From Lingula anatina (Eukaryota; Brachiopoda; Lingulata; Lingulida; Lingulidae): a DNA stretch of 64,000 nucleotides. A program made the translations under genes and the position numbers. The notes beneath the pieces were generated by a model that was not told where the DNA came from, made no database searches, and worked only from the letters and a program-made list of their open reading frames with translations. The stretch's first letter is position 1; each line of letters opens with the position of its first letter. The stretch is taken from positions 83,130-147,129 of the forward strand of contig NW_019773836.1 in NCBI RefSeq assembly GCF_001039355.2, written 5' to 3'. This document shows positions 12,341-25,141 of this stretch, one piece after another.

Positions 12341-15300
12341 TTGTTCCTTCTCTAAGAACGGTTTTAACAAAAAAAATATTAACGTATATTTTCATTCATT
12401 TTATTAATGTTATTAAATTAATGAAAATAAATAAAATTATGTATAAAAAATTAAAAAGATAATTGATAAATCAATTGTTTACTCTGTTATTTTTGTATGT
12501 ACATGTATATATTAGTAATCCATAGTTTATATCTAAATAAACATGACCGCAGGGTAATTAAAAAAATAACGTCTATGAACATTTGAATTAGTCTGACACG
12601 GCGCCTTTGAATGTTAACATCAACAGAGAACCCCTGGAGAAGTCAATACCAGGTAAACCTCATTATTGACTTGCTCAATCACTCACGATTGTTCGAGGAA
12701 CAAAAATCGATTACCTTGCCATAAAGTTGAGTGAGCTAACAACTTGATTTATGTCGCTGCTGAGATGGCTATTTTGATTGTCATTGTATGGAGTCCAAAA
12801 TTGGCCGCTTTCGATGTAAATTTGTGAAACGATATTACAAATTATCTTAAACTGTATTTTATAGTCAGAGATGCTTATGTGGTTTTGTAAAATATAGCGT
12901 GAAGGTTTGATAAATTAATCCCTTAACATTGCATTGCAACATATTAATAAACACACCCGTATATGAAGTGCTTTTGAACAACCCTAGTTGAAATGTACGA
13001 TTTTTATACGCATGAACGTTAATAGTTTGACTAATTAACTAATTTTTATACCTATTTATTTATCTTCCTGTCTTTGTTGACTTCAATTCATTCATCCATT
13101 GTGATTTGTGATAAATATTTTTCTGAAAATTCCGCTGATTACAGAAACGCATGATAGCTTGTTACTGTATCTGTCCGTTGCCAACATTGCACAATTAAAT
13201 ATCTACTCACATTAAAACCAATCTAGTTATGTCTCTTTCTATATGGTGGCACGAGATAAATATAATTGAAATGTGGCGGTAATTCCCCCATATCATAAAA
13301 CCATATCAAATTTTGCTCGAAAGTTACTTCACGAAAGGCAAAAAGGACTACCTTCAGGCCCGTAGCCAGCAATTTCAAAAGGGGGGTTCTTTTTCTGAAA
13401 AAGTGGACCTTTTTCAATAAAAACTTAATGAACCTAGATCTTATTTTACCCAGAGTGGACCTTTTCCCACCAAAAGGGGCGGTTCTTTAGAACTCCCCGA
13501 ACCCTACGGGCCTGACCTTACGGGCCTGACCTTACTCCCAGATAAGGTTGTTGCTAACAGCTTCTGCTTTCATTCATCCATTCAGAACAAGGAGCCGTAA
13601 GTACATTAATGGCAGATGTCCCTGGAGGATATCGCTTGTTACTTTTCATGGCCAAATCACGGAAAAGACGTCACTTGGGATTAAGTGGATCATCACTAAG
13701 TGATAAAGTCACGCAGCGTTCGCTTAAACATTGACAGAGTTGCACAGTGTGAAACAAGAATGCCCTTTAATAATGTTTCAGACTTCATACATTATTTTCT
13801 TTGTCATTTTTTTATCATTCTGTCTTTCTTTCATTCTTTCTCGCTTCGTTTCTTTCTTTTCTCTTTTTTGAGTGACTGATGATCGGAATACTACCATTGT
13901 TAACCTAATGCTTTACAAGATACTGTCGTAGGAAGAAAGTAAAACAAATGATGGCGTTGAGTAAATTTTGCACCGTGCAGAACGAAATGTAAATGTAATA
14001 TGTTTCTTACGATATCGAATGGAATATCAATATCGTAGTTTACCAATTGCCCTGCCCAAGGAAAGCCTCAAAACGGAAATTAAAAAAAGCTTTGGGGACA
14101 ATTTTATCTACACTGAGTCATCGTTTTAAATTAAAACCACATACTTTTATAAAGCAGTTATCACAAAAAAATCTAACAGTCAAAAGTGATAAAAATCGCC
14201 CAGCCTGACGGTTTTTGTGGTTGGGAATCGCCCTTGATTGAATAGGGAGCACACGTGATTTCACTGCATTTCATTAAATACTACCTCAATGTAATATAAA
14301 CACACCTTTGTCTCTTGTTCGTTATTGTTGATCTTGTTTCTAAGAACAAACTTTGCATCGCTTCCGATGAGATGAAATCAAAGGAACGTAAAATGTGTTT
14401 TAGTTTAGATATTTCATGATGAATATGCTGCAACCATGCAGTTAACAAAAAACGAAAAACATACGCAATTGTGTCTGAATACAGATATTGATAAAATGAT
14501 AAAAGGAAATCGAATATTTTCTTTCGTTGAATTTGGAATAGGACGTTGAGTAACACAATTGTTTTGAATAGGACCGTGATCCCTGAGAAAAGTCATATAT
14601 TTTACATGACACGGTGACGTTTTTTTTTTCAAAAATCACAAATACGAAAGAACTTTAGACCCAAAATTAATTTGAACTCTAAATATTAAAGTCATTTTGC
14701 GAAGCTGGGAGCTAAACATGTGACTTGGGAAGGAAGAGTCTAAAAGTAAACAATGTGGATTTAAAAAGCGGATTTTGAGGATCTTTTGCTGTGGGTTGTA
14801 CGATTTGAAGATTGGAGTTGAAAAACAACTGACGTCATTTTATGATAACGTCCCGTCAAGAGGCTAATAACATCTCCATGGTAACGGTCAGCTAGAAGGT
14901 CATTTGAAACGGAAACATTACTGGACAGGAAAACCAACACCCATTAGTGGACCGTGCTTTAAATGGGAATCGCTGAATAAGACAAAGATATCTCACTCTT
15001 TGGTTCGATGCCCATGACTTCACATTATAAAGTCAATTAAGGATGGCAAAGGTTGGGGTTCCCAAAGACTGCTGTTTCTAGTAAACAGCAACTTAGTGCG
15101 TGTGGAGTTCATGGCCGGTTTCTGCAATGAGTCAGAAACTTAGGATTTCTTCTCGTCTCTTAGTCTATGACAAAACTTATGAAAATATTGAAAAGATGCA
15201 TAGCTAGATGCAAATGCTGTTTTTTTTTTAACCGATGTTGCAATGCACTCTCAAGTAGATTTCTTTATACTTTTGAACATTTTTCTTGGATGCATGTAGT

Positions 15301-15522
15301 TGGTATGGTGTTGAAAATACAGCCCATCTTAGACATGGCTCTCGATTGGGATTTTTTTAATATGGCAACTTAGGTACGATTTCCCGAAAACACTGCAACA
15401 GACTTATCTGAGGATTCTATTTCAATATAGACTTATCTGAGAATTCTAATCTATCTATCTATCTAATGATAATAGAAATGATAAAGGAAACGTGTTAATT
15501 CCTTTCTATTAGTACCTATCAT

Positions 15523-15554
<32 letters not shown>

Positions 15555-15555
15555 C

Positions 15556-15604
<49 letters not shown>

Positions 15605-16532
15605 TTATCTTTAAGGGTGGAAAGACCAGAAGAAAGGGAAGACAAATGAACTGCTCTAAAACAACAGCTTACGAATACAGATTTTAGTTATAATTTAGAT
15701 ACAATATAGCAAAGAGATCAGGTATGAAACCCAGTATAATTTCATAAGCTTCACCTTTAACCTTTAGTCTGTTTGCTCAAGCGACGGGCAGTATATAGGG
15801 TGCTTTCAAAACAAGTTGATCCGCGGACTAGTTAGTTCTAAGATCAAATGTTGTGAACGCGACCTATACTCAAAACTGGGCTTAATCGCATTTCAATGCA
15901 ATTCAGCTGTTCAGAATCAAGGGTCTCAATGTCTAGGGGATACAGTCAATAACACAGGATATATTTATACCAACTTTTGTCTTTGTCTTATAGTACATGT
16001 AACATGCCTCAATATACAAAGTAGGATTCTCTATAGACCATAAATCCTTCTATCCCGTTTTCTTTAACTAACTTTTTAAGGTCTGTGTTAATTTTAAACT
16101 TGATTAGATCTTAATGTGAATCTTAAATTTCTTAAATTTTATTCGAATTCATTCATCTGTACAAATTAATCTGTTGGTTGCAAAGGTTAAAAATAAACCT
16201 GCTATTATCATGTATTACAACATTATAGATATCTTCTAGATTATACATGTATAATTAGAAGTGTGCCTGTTGAAGTGGAACGCTCACACATAGCCAAAGG
16301 ACGGCTATTTCGTAAAAATAAATAATAAGAGAAATTAAGTCACAACTTAACAAGCAATTGTTGCATGTACATATGATATGTATTGGCATTCTGAATGTGA
16401 TACTGTGTACAGTATATCACTTCTTGGAAATAACCTGAAGAGCACTTACTGTTTGGCGGCCGATTTTGCCTTCCTTCTTTTTCCCGCCGACTTGATCTTG
16501 TTCATCCGAAACGCGTTGAGCATAACCGACAT
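9413..16532 (-). CDS. faim: FAIM-like protein (Fas apoptotic inhibitory molecule), C-terminal domain form
   Basis: Four exons: 16450-16532, 10295-10407, 9916-9965 and 9413-9562. They sum to 396 bp (131 residues), with GT/AG borders and matching phases at each junction. Exons 2-4 encode the second beta-sandwich of FAIM: NVKMWNWSLDDEFIQV, RKDTMECWVND, TGAEMDFCIGSHKARIK, then GKRDGIIHVLTIDGYVIPED to a TAG stop. The family's hallmark strings (KDAM-x-VW, FSIGNH, GIIHTLIVDN-x-EIPE) line up position by position. FAIM1 is a cytosolic protein that modulates death-receptor and NF-kB signalling. It normally has an N-terminal beta-sandwich (about 90 residues) that I could not find in the 6-kb first intron. 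Exon 1 instead gives MSVMLNAF then a basic run (KIKSAGKRRKAKSAAK) with an NLS-like appearance. Exon 1 is joined by phase and a GTAAGT donor only, so it is less certain than exons 2-4. It may be an alternative start, or N-terminal exons may have been missed. Confidence 0.82.
12292..12342. repeat. (TTTA)n microsatellite
   Basis: About 12 tandem TTTA units. Confidence 0.95.
13355..13514. mobile_element. 160-bp TIR element, family CAGGCCCG, copy 2
   Basis: It starts CAGGCCCGTAGCCAG, ends with the decayed arm CCTACGGGCCTG, and is flanked by a perfect 5-bp duplication ACCTT (13350-13354 and 13515-13519). The last 14 bases (ACGGGCCTGACCTT) are then repeated, giving a third ACCTT at 13529-13533. The interior matches copy 1 (GGGGGGTTCTTTTTCTG, AAAGTGGACC). 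Confidence 0.85.
15523..15605. repeat. (ATT)n microsatellite
   Basis: An ATT array of about 27 units with a few interruptions. Confidence 0.95.
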
Positions 16533-17907
16533 CTTGGATCTTTGGTCAGACGAAACACTGGACGCTGTAATCTGATTCGGAGACACTTAAGTAACCAGAA
16601 ATAGGAACGCTACCTCTGAGATCGCAAGATATTGAACTCGTAGGCTCAGATTGATTCAAAGATGCAGACAGAATGTAGTCAGCAGTATTATATCTGTATA
16701 AGAATTCTTAACGAAGTTGTCGCTCGGTCGTGTAGCTCAACGTAGTCAGAATGGTCACCCGGGCTTCAAGAGTTCACGAAAAAAGCCTGTTTCTAGGCGT
16801 GCGCAGCCTACCCGCTTGTCACTCGTCCAGCGATCTACCTGTGTAGTAACAGCGCTCCTAAACGCAGTTTTCAATCGATTTCCCAGCTTCAGCGTCTGAA
16901 ACCGTCTTCGATTTTCACCTTCCCGTTCGTTGGATATATTACAGCGCGAGGAAAAATCGATACTCTGCACAATGGTTTGCGGCCTGCGGCTTGCCAGTAT
17001 GCATTAGCCGCGCATCGACCAGGTGGCGGCACAAACGTTCACAAAAGAGGTTATTAAAAATGGATGAGAAACTTGTTGTTGACTGATGGAGGTTTTGACT
17101 GATTTCCGAGAATATCTATCATGTCCCGAGTCTAGAAGGAGAGCTTCGCTCAACCTCATCGCCGCTTTTCCTTGTGCAACTTAATTGTTGAGACCATCTA
17201 GACTGGTGACGTTCACACGAATTAAATTAAAGTGCTCATGTCGCTGAAAAATAGGATGTGAATCATCATCGGTTGACTCGTTTGAACGTGACCGGATATC
17301 ATGTACTATAGGCGTGGTGGGGGCGGGGGGGAGGGGGCGCTAAGCACAGTTTTCAACAACGGCAGTCCTAAGTGCAGAGTGATTCAGGACCCCTTTCCAT
17401 TTCCCTAAGCTAAATGGATACTTCATTCAGTCATTTAAATTATTATACCGCGGGCTGAGACTGTTGTCAAACTTCAAGTAACTTAACCTATGATCTCTCC
17501 CTGGTCGCTAGTTTGTTATATTTTTTCTTGATAGTCTGTCGGCTTAAATTTGCTTTAAACCATGGAGTAAATATTTCACACACGATAATATTTAGATCGG
17601 CGTTATTTAGGGGCAGGGTCTTTCTAAATGCCAAACTATTAAAAACGTGCCGCCGGTTAAATTACAATCACACCGATCATTGCTTTTCCCTCCTGGGTCA
17701 TATATAATTAAATATCAAATAATAATATGTTCATTCGTGGCTTTTTTATCGAAGTTGTTAAAAGCCCCTTCTAGTAAAAGACACCAATAAGGTGAATAAA
17801 TCTAGCCAAATCAACTGAGAGGCATAGGAGATTGTTTAATCTACCCCCCTCAAAAATTAAACACGTATATATAAACAAACATGAATGGAGAGATCGGCTA
17901 AAATTAC

Positions 17908-17908
<1 letters not shown>

Positions 17909-17959
<51 letters not shown>
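17909..17959. repeat. (ATA)n microsatellite
   Basis: About 17 tandem trinucleotide units. Confidence 0.95.
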
Positions 17960-17960
<1 letters not shown>

Positions 17961-18546
17961 TTATTTCACGCTGAAGCCCGTAACCACTATCAATGCCAAA
18001 CAAAAAGCGCAAGGAAAATTGTATCCAATTTTTAGGCACGGTGCACGAAGCAAATAAATTCTAGGTTTACGGAAGTTGTAGCTTAAATACAAGTATTGCT
18101 GCATCCAAGGGAATTGAACGGAAACCCATTGAATGGTACGCGAAAGTTATGTCCTTTTTGTAGGTAAAGACAAGAAGCACAATTACAATTACATATCCTG
18201 GCTTTCTTCTTCCCAGGTGCGATGGGCCAATAAAACATAGCACCTGTGCTTATAGCTATCGAATGACCCGAATTTAGTGGTATTTGGATAATGGTATTTT
18301 GTTATTCTGATACACACCTAAAATGGAGCAATCAATAGTTCCGTTGTATCATTTTGAGTTAACGTGTCGTGTTTTAAAAATACACGAAAGAAAACGAAAT
18401 TTCAAGATTCAGCTATCACTTATGAAGCTTCCTTTTAAATCCCTTGAAACCAAAGCGCACGTGTGTGCCTCTGCGTTGGTCTCCAAAATTGTGACAGGTG
18501 TCCGGTGTCAGGCACGTCTCAACTAGCAGAATCAGGATACAAAAAA

Positions 18547-18781
18547 GGGGCGGGTCCATGATTATTTGAAGGGGGGGGGCGCTGATGCGAAGCCATCCCC
18601 CCCCCCCCTTGTATTGGAAGTTCGGTATTTTAGAGAGCGAACGGTGTCATTTGGTACGTTTTACTACTATGATTCAGCTGGGCAAAATTCTAATTTCAAG
18701 AGGCGACCACTGGTGTGTTTTTTTTTCAGAAATCGATGGGAGGTCAGAGCCCCCTGACAACCCCCCCTAAATCCGCCACTG
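18547..18781. mobile_element. ~235-bp TIR element, family CAGGGGCGGAT
   Basis: The left end GGGGCGGGTCCATGATT and right end CCTAAATCCGCCACTG are an imperfect inverted repeat. The interior includes GAGAGCGAACGGTGTCATTT and GATTCAGCTGGGCAAAATTC, which reappear in reverse orientation in the copies at 44235 and 46269. No clear target duplication remains. Confidence 0.65.
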
Positions 18782-19235
18782 CACAATTTGTTGACGCTAG
18801 GATCGAGATACACCACCTAGGTTCCGGATCTTGCACAGGGGTGGGGTGTGGGGTGGGGGTAGGGGGGGATGGCTAATATGGCAAAGTGGACGAGGATAAT
18901 TTGAGCATAGTATGTTTAAGGATCAGGAATTTAATTTTTGCTTACTTTTGCCTTGTTTCGATTGTCATTTTAGTTTTAGAGAGAAAGAGAGGGGAACTTC
19001 TGTTGTTAAGTGTGTCTGTGTTAAGTATGAGTGTGGGAGTAGCTTTAAGAACCTCAGGGGATCTAAGATGTAAATAACAAATGGTAAATTGGAAAAAATC
19101 TATTTTTGTGTATGGATAGAATTTCTTTTTAACCCATTTGCTATATTATCCGATGGTTTTGTATGTTTTTTTTCCAAACGCACCTTGGAGTACATGTAAG
19201 TGCCGTGTTGACTGGAGAAAAGGCTGGGATAGCCC

Positions 19236-19270
19236 CCCCCCCCCCCCCCCACACACACACACGCACCCAC

Positions 19271-19320
<50 letters not shown>
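19236..19320. repeat. C-run plus (CA)n microsatellite
   Basis: About 15 C residues followed by roughly 35 CA units with minor breaks. Frames read across it in both strands are low-complexity artefacts. Confidence 0.95.
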
Positions 19321-19323
<3 letters not shown>

Positions 19324-20829
19324 ACTTTTTTCAACGAAGTCAGGCCTAAGGACAGGGAAGGCACTTTTTAAACCAAATGTAAAATTAAATGAATCATAAA
19401 AGCCCAGTCAATTTTAACCTTAACTTGAAGTACACGTGATTTTACAGCTCTCATCTCCGTCGCAACACATGCAGCTCACATTTACAAACTTGACTCACGC
19501 TTCATGTTGTATGTAAAATGTACATATCAAAGAAAAAAGTGATTTTTAAAACTTATACATTTTTATTATATGAGTTATATTACATTAACGCCATTTATAT
19601 TTTTGCACATTCAAATTATAATAGTAATAATATTTGACGTCACACAAGTACAAGTCTTATAAAAAGATGACGCCTTCTACATTAAAACAGACATTTAGAA
19701 CCAAAAAGACACACAAAAAAGACGTTCCCAACAGCCTTTTAATAAATAATCTACATATAATACATTGATAATATGTCCTGAATTACAGATTTACAGATTT
19801 AAAAAAATTATACACTACGAATACAAAATCATTATTTAAGATACAGAAAAGTTTGAAGCAAAAGAAAAGATTGAAGTTTGAATTATCTAATACGTTTATA
19901 CGCCGGCAGATCGAGGACAGAAAAAAGGGTGCACAGTACTGTCCCACCCACCCTCTCCCTCAAGGTATATATATGGCCACATTGTGTGTACTGATATTAC
20001 TGAATTCTACCATCTGATTAGGAAAATATGACTTAAAAGTATAAAAGAACCCATGAAACCAAATTGTTGGAGAAGGATGTCAAGTTTGCTTTTGGCTTCG
20101 TGATGTTATATTGTTGTGGCCTTCAAATAACGACGCTTCACTTTAACTTAGTATAATATATGAATAAATTCCACCTTCTGCCAGCAGAAGATTACATTAA
20201 TAAATGCTACAATTTTTTTTTCATCTTTTGAAACAAAATTATATTCAGTGTTGGAAAACGGTACAATAAGGTGACACGACTGACGTCCTAGCACCGTATT
20301 AAGAAGGAATGGCGGTGATTTACTTAGCGAACTCATTAGAATGATGTTGTTATGATTCGACGAATGTGATTGGCCTATGCTGCTCCCAGCTGAAATGATG
20401 ATTTGTTGAATTGTCACTTGCTGGTTTATAATTGGTCAATCCTGCCAATGAGATGGACCTTAGCTGCCTTGCGTTGAAGAACGCGATTGGTATGATGCTG
20501 ATGGATATCAATTCATATATGTCTGTCGTCATGCTCTGATATTGATTATACTAATCACCATAGCAGATGGAGTTTATCATGAGATCAGGGGCATTTACCA
20601 GTCACATGATTTTGACTTGACGAACAATTCTTTTGGTCTCGCGATAGGTTCCTCACTCACGTGACTAATCACGCGATCCTTTGGCTCCTCAATGCGCCTG
20701 CGTAGAAATGACAACGTCACCTTTCCCAGCTCTTCCTAGAGATTACGGGAGATCGAGTTATTTGCTTGTGCTCGGACAATGCTTTTCAGAAATAATAACC
20801 TAGACTGTGTGTAGGAATTCGCAATTACA

Positions 20830-22585
20830 CTACGTGCAAGGTAGACATTTGCAGCTCTTGATTTGTCTGTAGTTGATTCGGAATGTACCGAGTTCCAACA
20901 CTTTGGTTTCGTAGTTGGCTACAGTACAACAGCACCCACGTTCGGATTCCATAAAACCGGATTCGTCCCCGCTGATGCTAACGGATGGTCTGAAAAGAAA
21001 TATAAAAACGATTTGAGTTTTACAGTGGACACAATATCGATATTTGACAATGAAAATCAATAAAATGGCCTTATTTAACCATAGAGAATATTGTATTTTG
21101 AATTTTATGCATTTGTAATGATTTTATTGAAGCTATATACCTGGAATAAATGTCACGGCATTATGGATTGCCGTCAACAATTTGGCAGAAGAAACAAACT
21201 GTTTAAATAATTTCTTGAAAGGCCCTTACATAGTTCATCAATTCATTTCATTAACCAAAAGTATGTAATGATTGNGCAGCGTTAAGGTTTTCATCCAAAG
21301 GAGGCATTGGGCAAATACCGTTGCTGCAAATGGCACCCCAAACATGTACAGAACCACCTCCTCCAGCTATTGTTTCCTGAATATTTTCAGTTAATAGCCT
21401 CTCCCCAGGGTGCCTACGCACTCTCATAGCTGGAGGAGGTGGTTCTGTACATGTTTGGGGTGCCATTTCCAGCAACGGTATTTGCCCATTGCTTCCTCTG
21501 GACGAAAACCTTAACGCTGCCAGATACAGAGACATTCTCCAGCAGAACCTGGAGCCGTTCGGAAGAGGGATATACAGAGACAATTTTAGATTGCAACATG
21601 ACAACCCAACTCCCCACACAGCCTGCTTAATTGCAGTCTATATCCGACAAAACAACATTCAGCTGATGCCACAGCCAGCAAGAAGCCCAGATACAAACCC
21701 AATTGAGCACATTTGGGACGAACTTGGTTGTGCTATTCAGAGGAGAAACCCTCCCCCTACAAATCTAAATGAACTGCGAGATGCCATTTCAAGATGGATG
21801 GACCAGAATCCCTCTCCAAAGCGCTGTAACTCTAGTTCACAGTATGCCACGCCGTCTGGAGGCCATTATCCAAGCTCGGGGTGGGCATACCCGCTATTTA
21901 GATTAATAATGAACTCTGAAGATGTTTCTTGTCAATTTCCCCTAATTTCGTATTAATTGTAAATCACAGTATAAATTTATGTTTAATTTTTCACTTGGTA
22001 CTGTTATGTAAAAAAAGTACTCTTTTGGGGGCATAAGAAAAAAAAACCTAAATAAATTAACGCTTTTTTCACATGTGCATTGTTTGTGTCTCCTTGACTT
22101 TACCAATCCTCCAGCTTCACATATTTAACAATATAAGCAGTATTAATTTGATAATATCAATAATAATGAAAGAAACAGGGTGATATGCATCCCAAACTTT
22201 CCGTGTACCAACCATTTTGGGCAAGAGTGTATATATCTGGAATAGGCCTAAATGTCACGGCATTATGGATTGCCGTCAACAATTTGGCAGAAGAAACAAA
22301 CTGTTTAAATAATTTCTTGAAAGGCCCTTACATAGTTCATCAATTCATTTCATTAACCAAAAGTATGTAATGATTGTTCAATATTTCAGTAATTTTATTG
22401 TTCATTTTTTCATTGTTAGCATTTGTGATGCGTATGGAGCTGTTATGGAAAGCATCAATGCTATTGGATTTATTTGAATCTTTTGGGTTTTAAAAAATGA
22501 TCTGAAAAGTAAACAGCGCTATTTCAAACAGGAAAGTTTAAAGTGAATTCCATGTGCTTGAATTTGCATGACTGACGTGGATCAG

Positions 22586-22650
<65 letters not shown>

Positions 22651-25077
22651 GGCGGGTGTGTGCGTGCCCCCAATTCCCACCTTTCCCGGCTCATCCGCCT
22701 ATATCAAAGAACAACATGCAAAACGTATTTTTAAAAATTCCGTTTGTAGTAATGCTATTGGGCTACGTTATCTCACACACACACAAACCATTCCGATAAT
22801 TTACTGATTTACTTTACAAAATCAGAGAGAATTGTATAAGAATGGTTTATTTCCGTGTAATTCTTAAGGAACATTTATCAGGAGGACCGAGCGTGAAAAA
22901 GACTTATTTACGATAGTCACGTTTGAAACACGAAACACGTCGAAGTAAATGAGGTTTAAGTGAATATACACATATCCTAAATCAAATCCAATCAAAACAA
23001 TATATTACGCACGTATAATTTACCTCCAGAAAACGGACCAGAATATCATACACGATGGCCATTTATCATATAAAGTTTTTTTCAAAAGTAGAACGTTTAA
23101 AGGACTTCAGCAGTGACTCATTTGTGATTGTTCCATTGCTCTCGTCATTAAATATTTGATATGGAATATATTCTTGTACACACGCCAATTAAATGCCACT
23201 GACACACGCATATACACAAAAGAATAACCAAAAGACCGCGTTTACTACAGATTGACGCATTGGTGAAGAGTTTGTTTAAAGAGTGAGTCAATGTACGCAA
23301 TAAACTAAAATTACGATAGAGTGTAACCGTCACAGAACAATACAATGCCATGACCCAAAACGTCAGATTGACATATACGTGTAATCCATGACCATGTTAT
23401 TCTTCGTTGGGCACGCGTATTGTTCATTTATTAACATAGCTGCTCCCTTCAAATTGTGTGTGGTTTAAACAAGAACGAATTCGCTATTGTTTTTTAAACA
23501 TATATATTTTGGTCTTTATTCAATCTTGAGTTGATTTGGGTTAGTTAGAATTATTGGATCTTTAAAATGCGTTAAAAGCGCTAGTATCTCAAATAGTGAT
23601 CCAGAACATTAATGCCGCACAAGAGACGCACGTAACGAAAGAGACCCTAGAAAAAGCAAACTCGATTAATTTGAAAAGTTAATTGCTTTCCCTATAATCA
23701 CATATACATATATACAAAATGCAGAGAAACGATCCATTAGCCCGTATTTGAGGACTATGTTTCTGGTTTTTAAGGTACACTTCTGATGGAGACGGAGGCC
23801 AGTGTATTTTACTAGTGAATGTAAAAGAACCAGAAATAAAGAACAGATACGCTATATTCAGATTTTGGGGGTGGCTATAAATGTTCAAATTTCCTGGAAA
23901 ATCTTAATGTTTGCAATGCAGAGCCCTCGCTGTCATTTTGTCTTTAAACCCCGGCGCCTAAAACGAGTCACTCGTGATTATGCACTGCGTTCAGGTTATC
24001 GCGCACGTACGTACCCGTTGCTTTCGTTTACCCTAGTCGTTTGCGGTTTTCTCTCTCCAAGAGATTTTTATTTGAGCGTCCAAGCTTTCGAGGTAATGGC
24101 TGAAATGCCAAGACCGCCTTGGTACAGTGATTACAATAATTTGGCCCGGTATGGTTTATCGATTTACGTTCGGACCCTCCAAAGTTTTGAGACTAATTTA
24201 TCCTTTCTTGAGTTAGAATCGGTGTGTTCATGGATAAGAAGGAACTTGGTGTGTATCTATTGTTGCCATCAGCATTTACATTGTCTCAGTGAATTGCAAG
24301 GCATTTTTTACCATTCAAGACATACCTGTACACAATGAGGAATCTAAATACTTGCTCTCGTAGTGCATGTTTGATGCGTTTCATTTAACTGTCAAATAAT
24401 TTTGCCAATTTTAACCAATTTTAATGTAAAGAAAATAATACCAGTGAAACTCGTTGATACAATCCCGAAGACAAAAGAAACTTAAGCTTTATTGGCATTA
24501 TCAAAACAGCAATGCTTGTATGCCCATCATATTAATAATTCTTGCAGTGGTTTGTTTATTTTTCCGTGAACTCAGTTAACACTAACCTTGAATACTCACA
24601 ATTTCGAGACTACTTGGTACCTTAACACCGAAACAACTTGTGGTTGTCCGACGCGTTAATTTGTGGTCGGAGGCTTTAAGAATGCGTAAATTATGATCTT
24701 ATTTGTTTTGTTTTCCTTTAAGTAAAACGTGGATTGTGAGGTAAAGAGTACTTTTCGTGGTCAGAGTTAGCAGACGTTTGTTTTTCTTTTGTGTCTGGGT
24801 GAATTACAAATGCACTGTATGCGCCACAGTAATAACACACAAGCGCCTTGTTTATGTTTTTTTCTCACATGATGCAATCCATTAGATATTATTGGAAGAA
24901 AAGCTGTATATTAAAAAACTGTATTAACTGTTGGCTTTAGGGTCTTTCAAAAGATGTAAATTCAAATTTAAAAAAATCACTCTTTTTTTTAAAGTTTTGT
25001 CAGTCATTGTTTTTATATAAGGCCACTTGTACAGGCAGAGTATATAAAAAGCAAAAAAAAAAATGTTTTAAATCTCT

Positions 25078-25141
<64 letters not shown>

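Larger units (their letters stand above)
10408..16449 (-). other. First intron of the FAIM-like gene
   Basis: A 6-kb stretch with no exon I could recognise on either strand. It holds a (TTTA)n array at 12292-12342, a CAGGCCCG element at 13355-13514 and an (ATT)n array at 15523-15605. Open frames here are under 100 codons and lack family features. Confidence 0.5.
16533..20829. other. Intergenic stretch between the FAIM-like and cystine-knot genes
   Basis: No gene is supported. The first 500 bp upstream of the FAIM-like ATG are richer in GC and CpG than the surroundings and could hold its promoter. The rest holds an (ATA)n array, a TIR element at 18547-18781, a C-run/(CA)n array at 19236-19320 and a TGACGTCA palindrome at 19635. 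Confidence 0.45.

Noticed and set aside
16725-16795. tRNA-like stretch (GTAGCTCAACG ... CTTCAAGAGTTC) upstream of the FAIM-like gene
   Set aside because: It loosely resembles A and B boxes, but there is no cloverleaf, and the B box and acceptor stem do not hold up. It could at most be a decayed tRNA-derived SINE.
19100-19399. Overlapping Cys/Val/Gly-rich and Pro/His/Thr-rich frames
   Set aside because: They are translations of a C-run and a (CA)n microsatellite.
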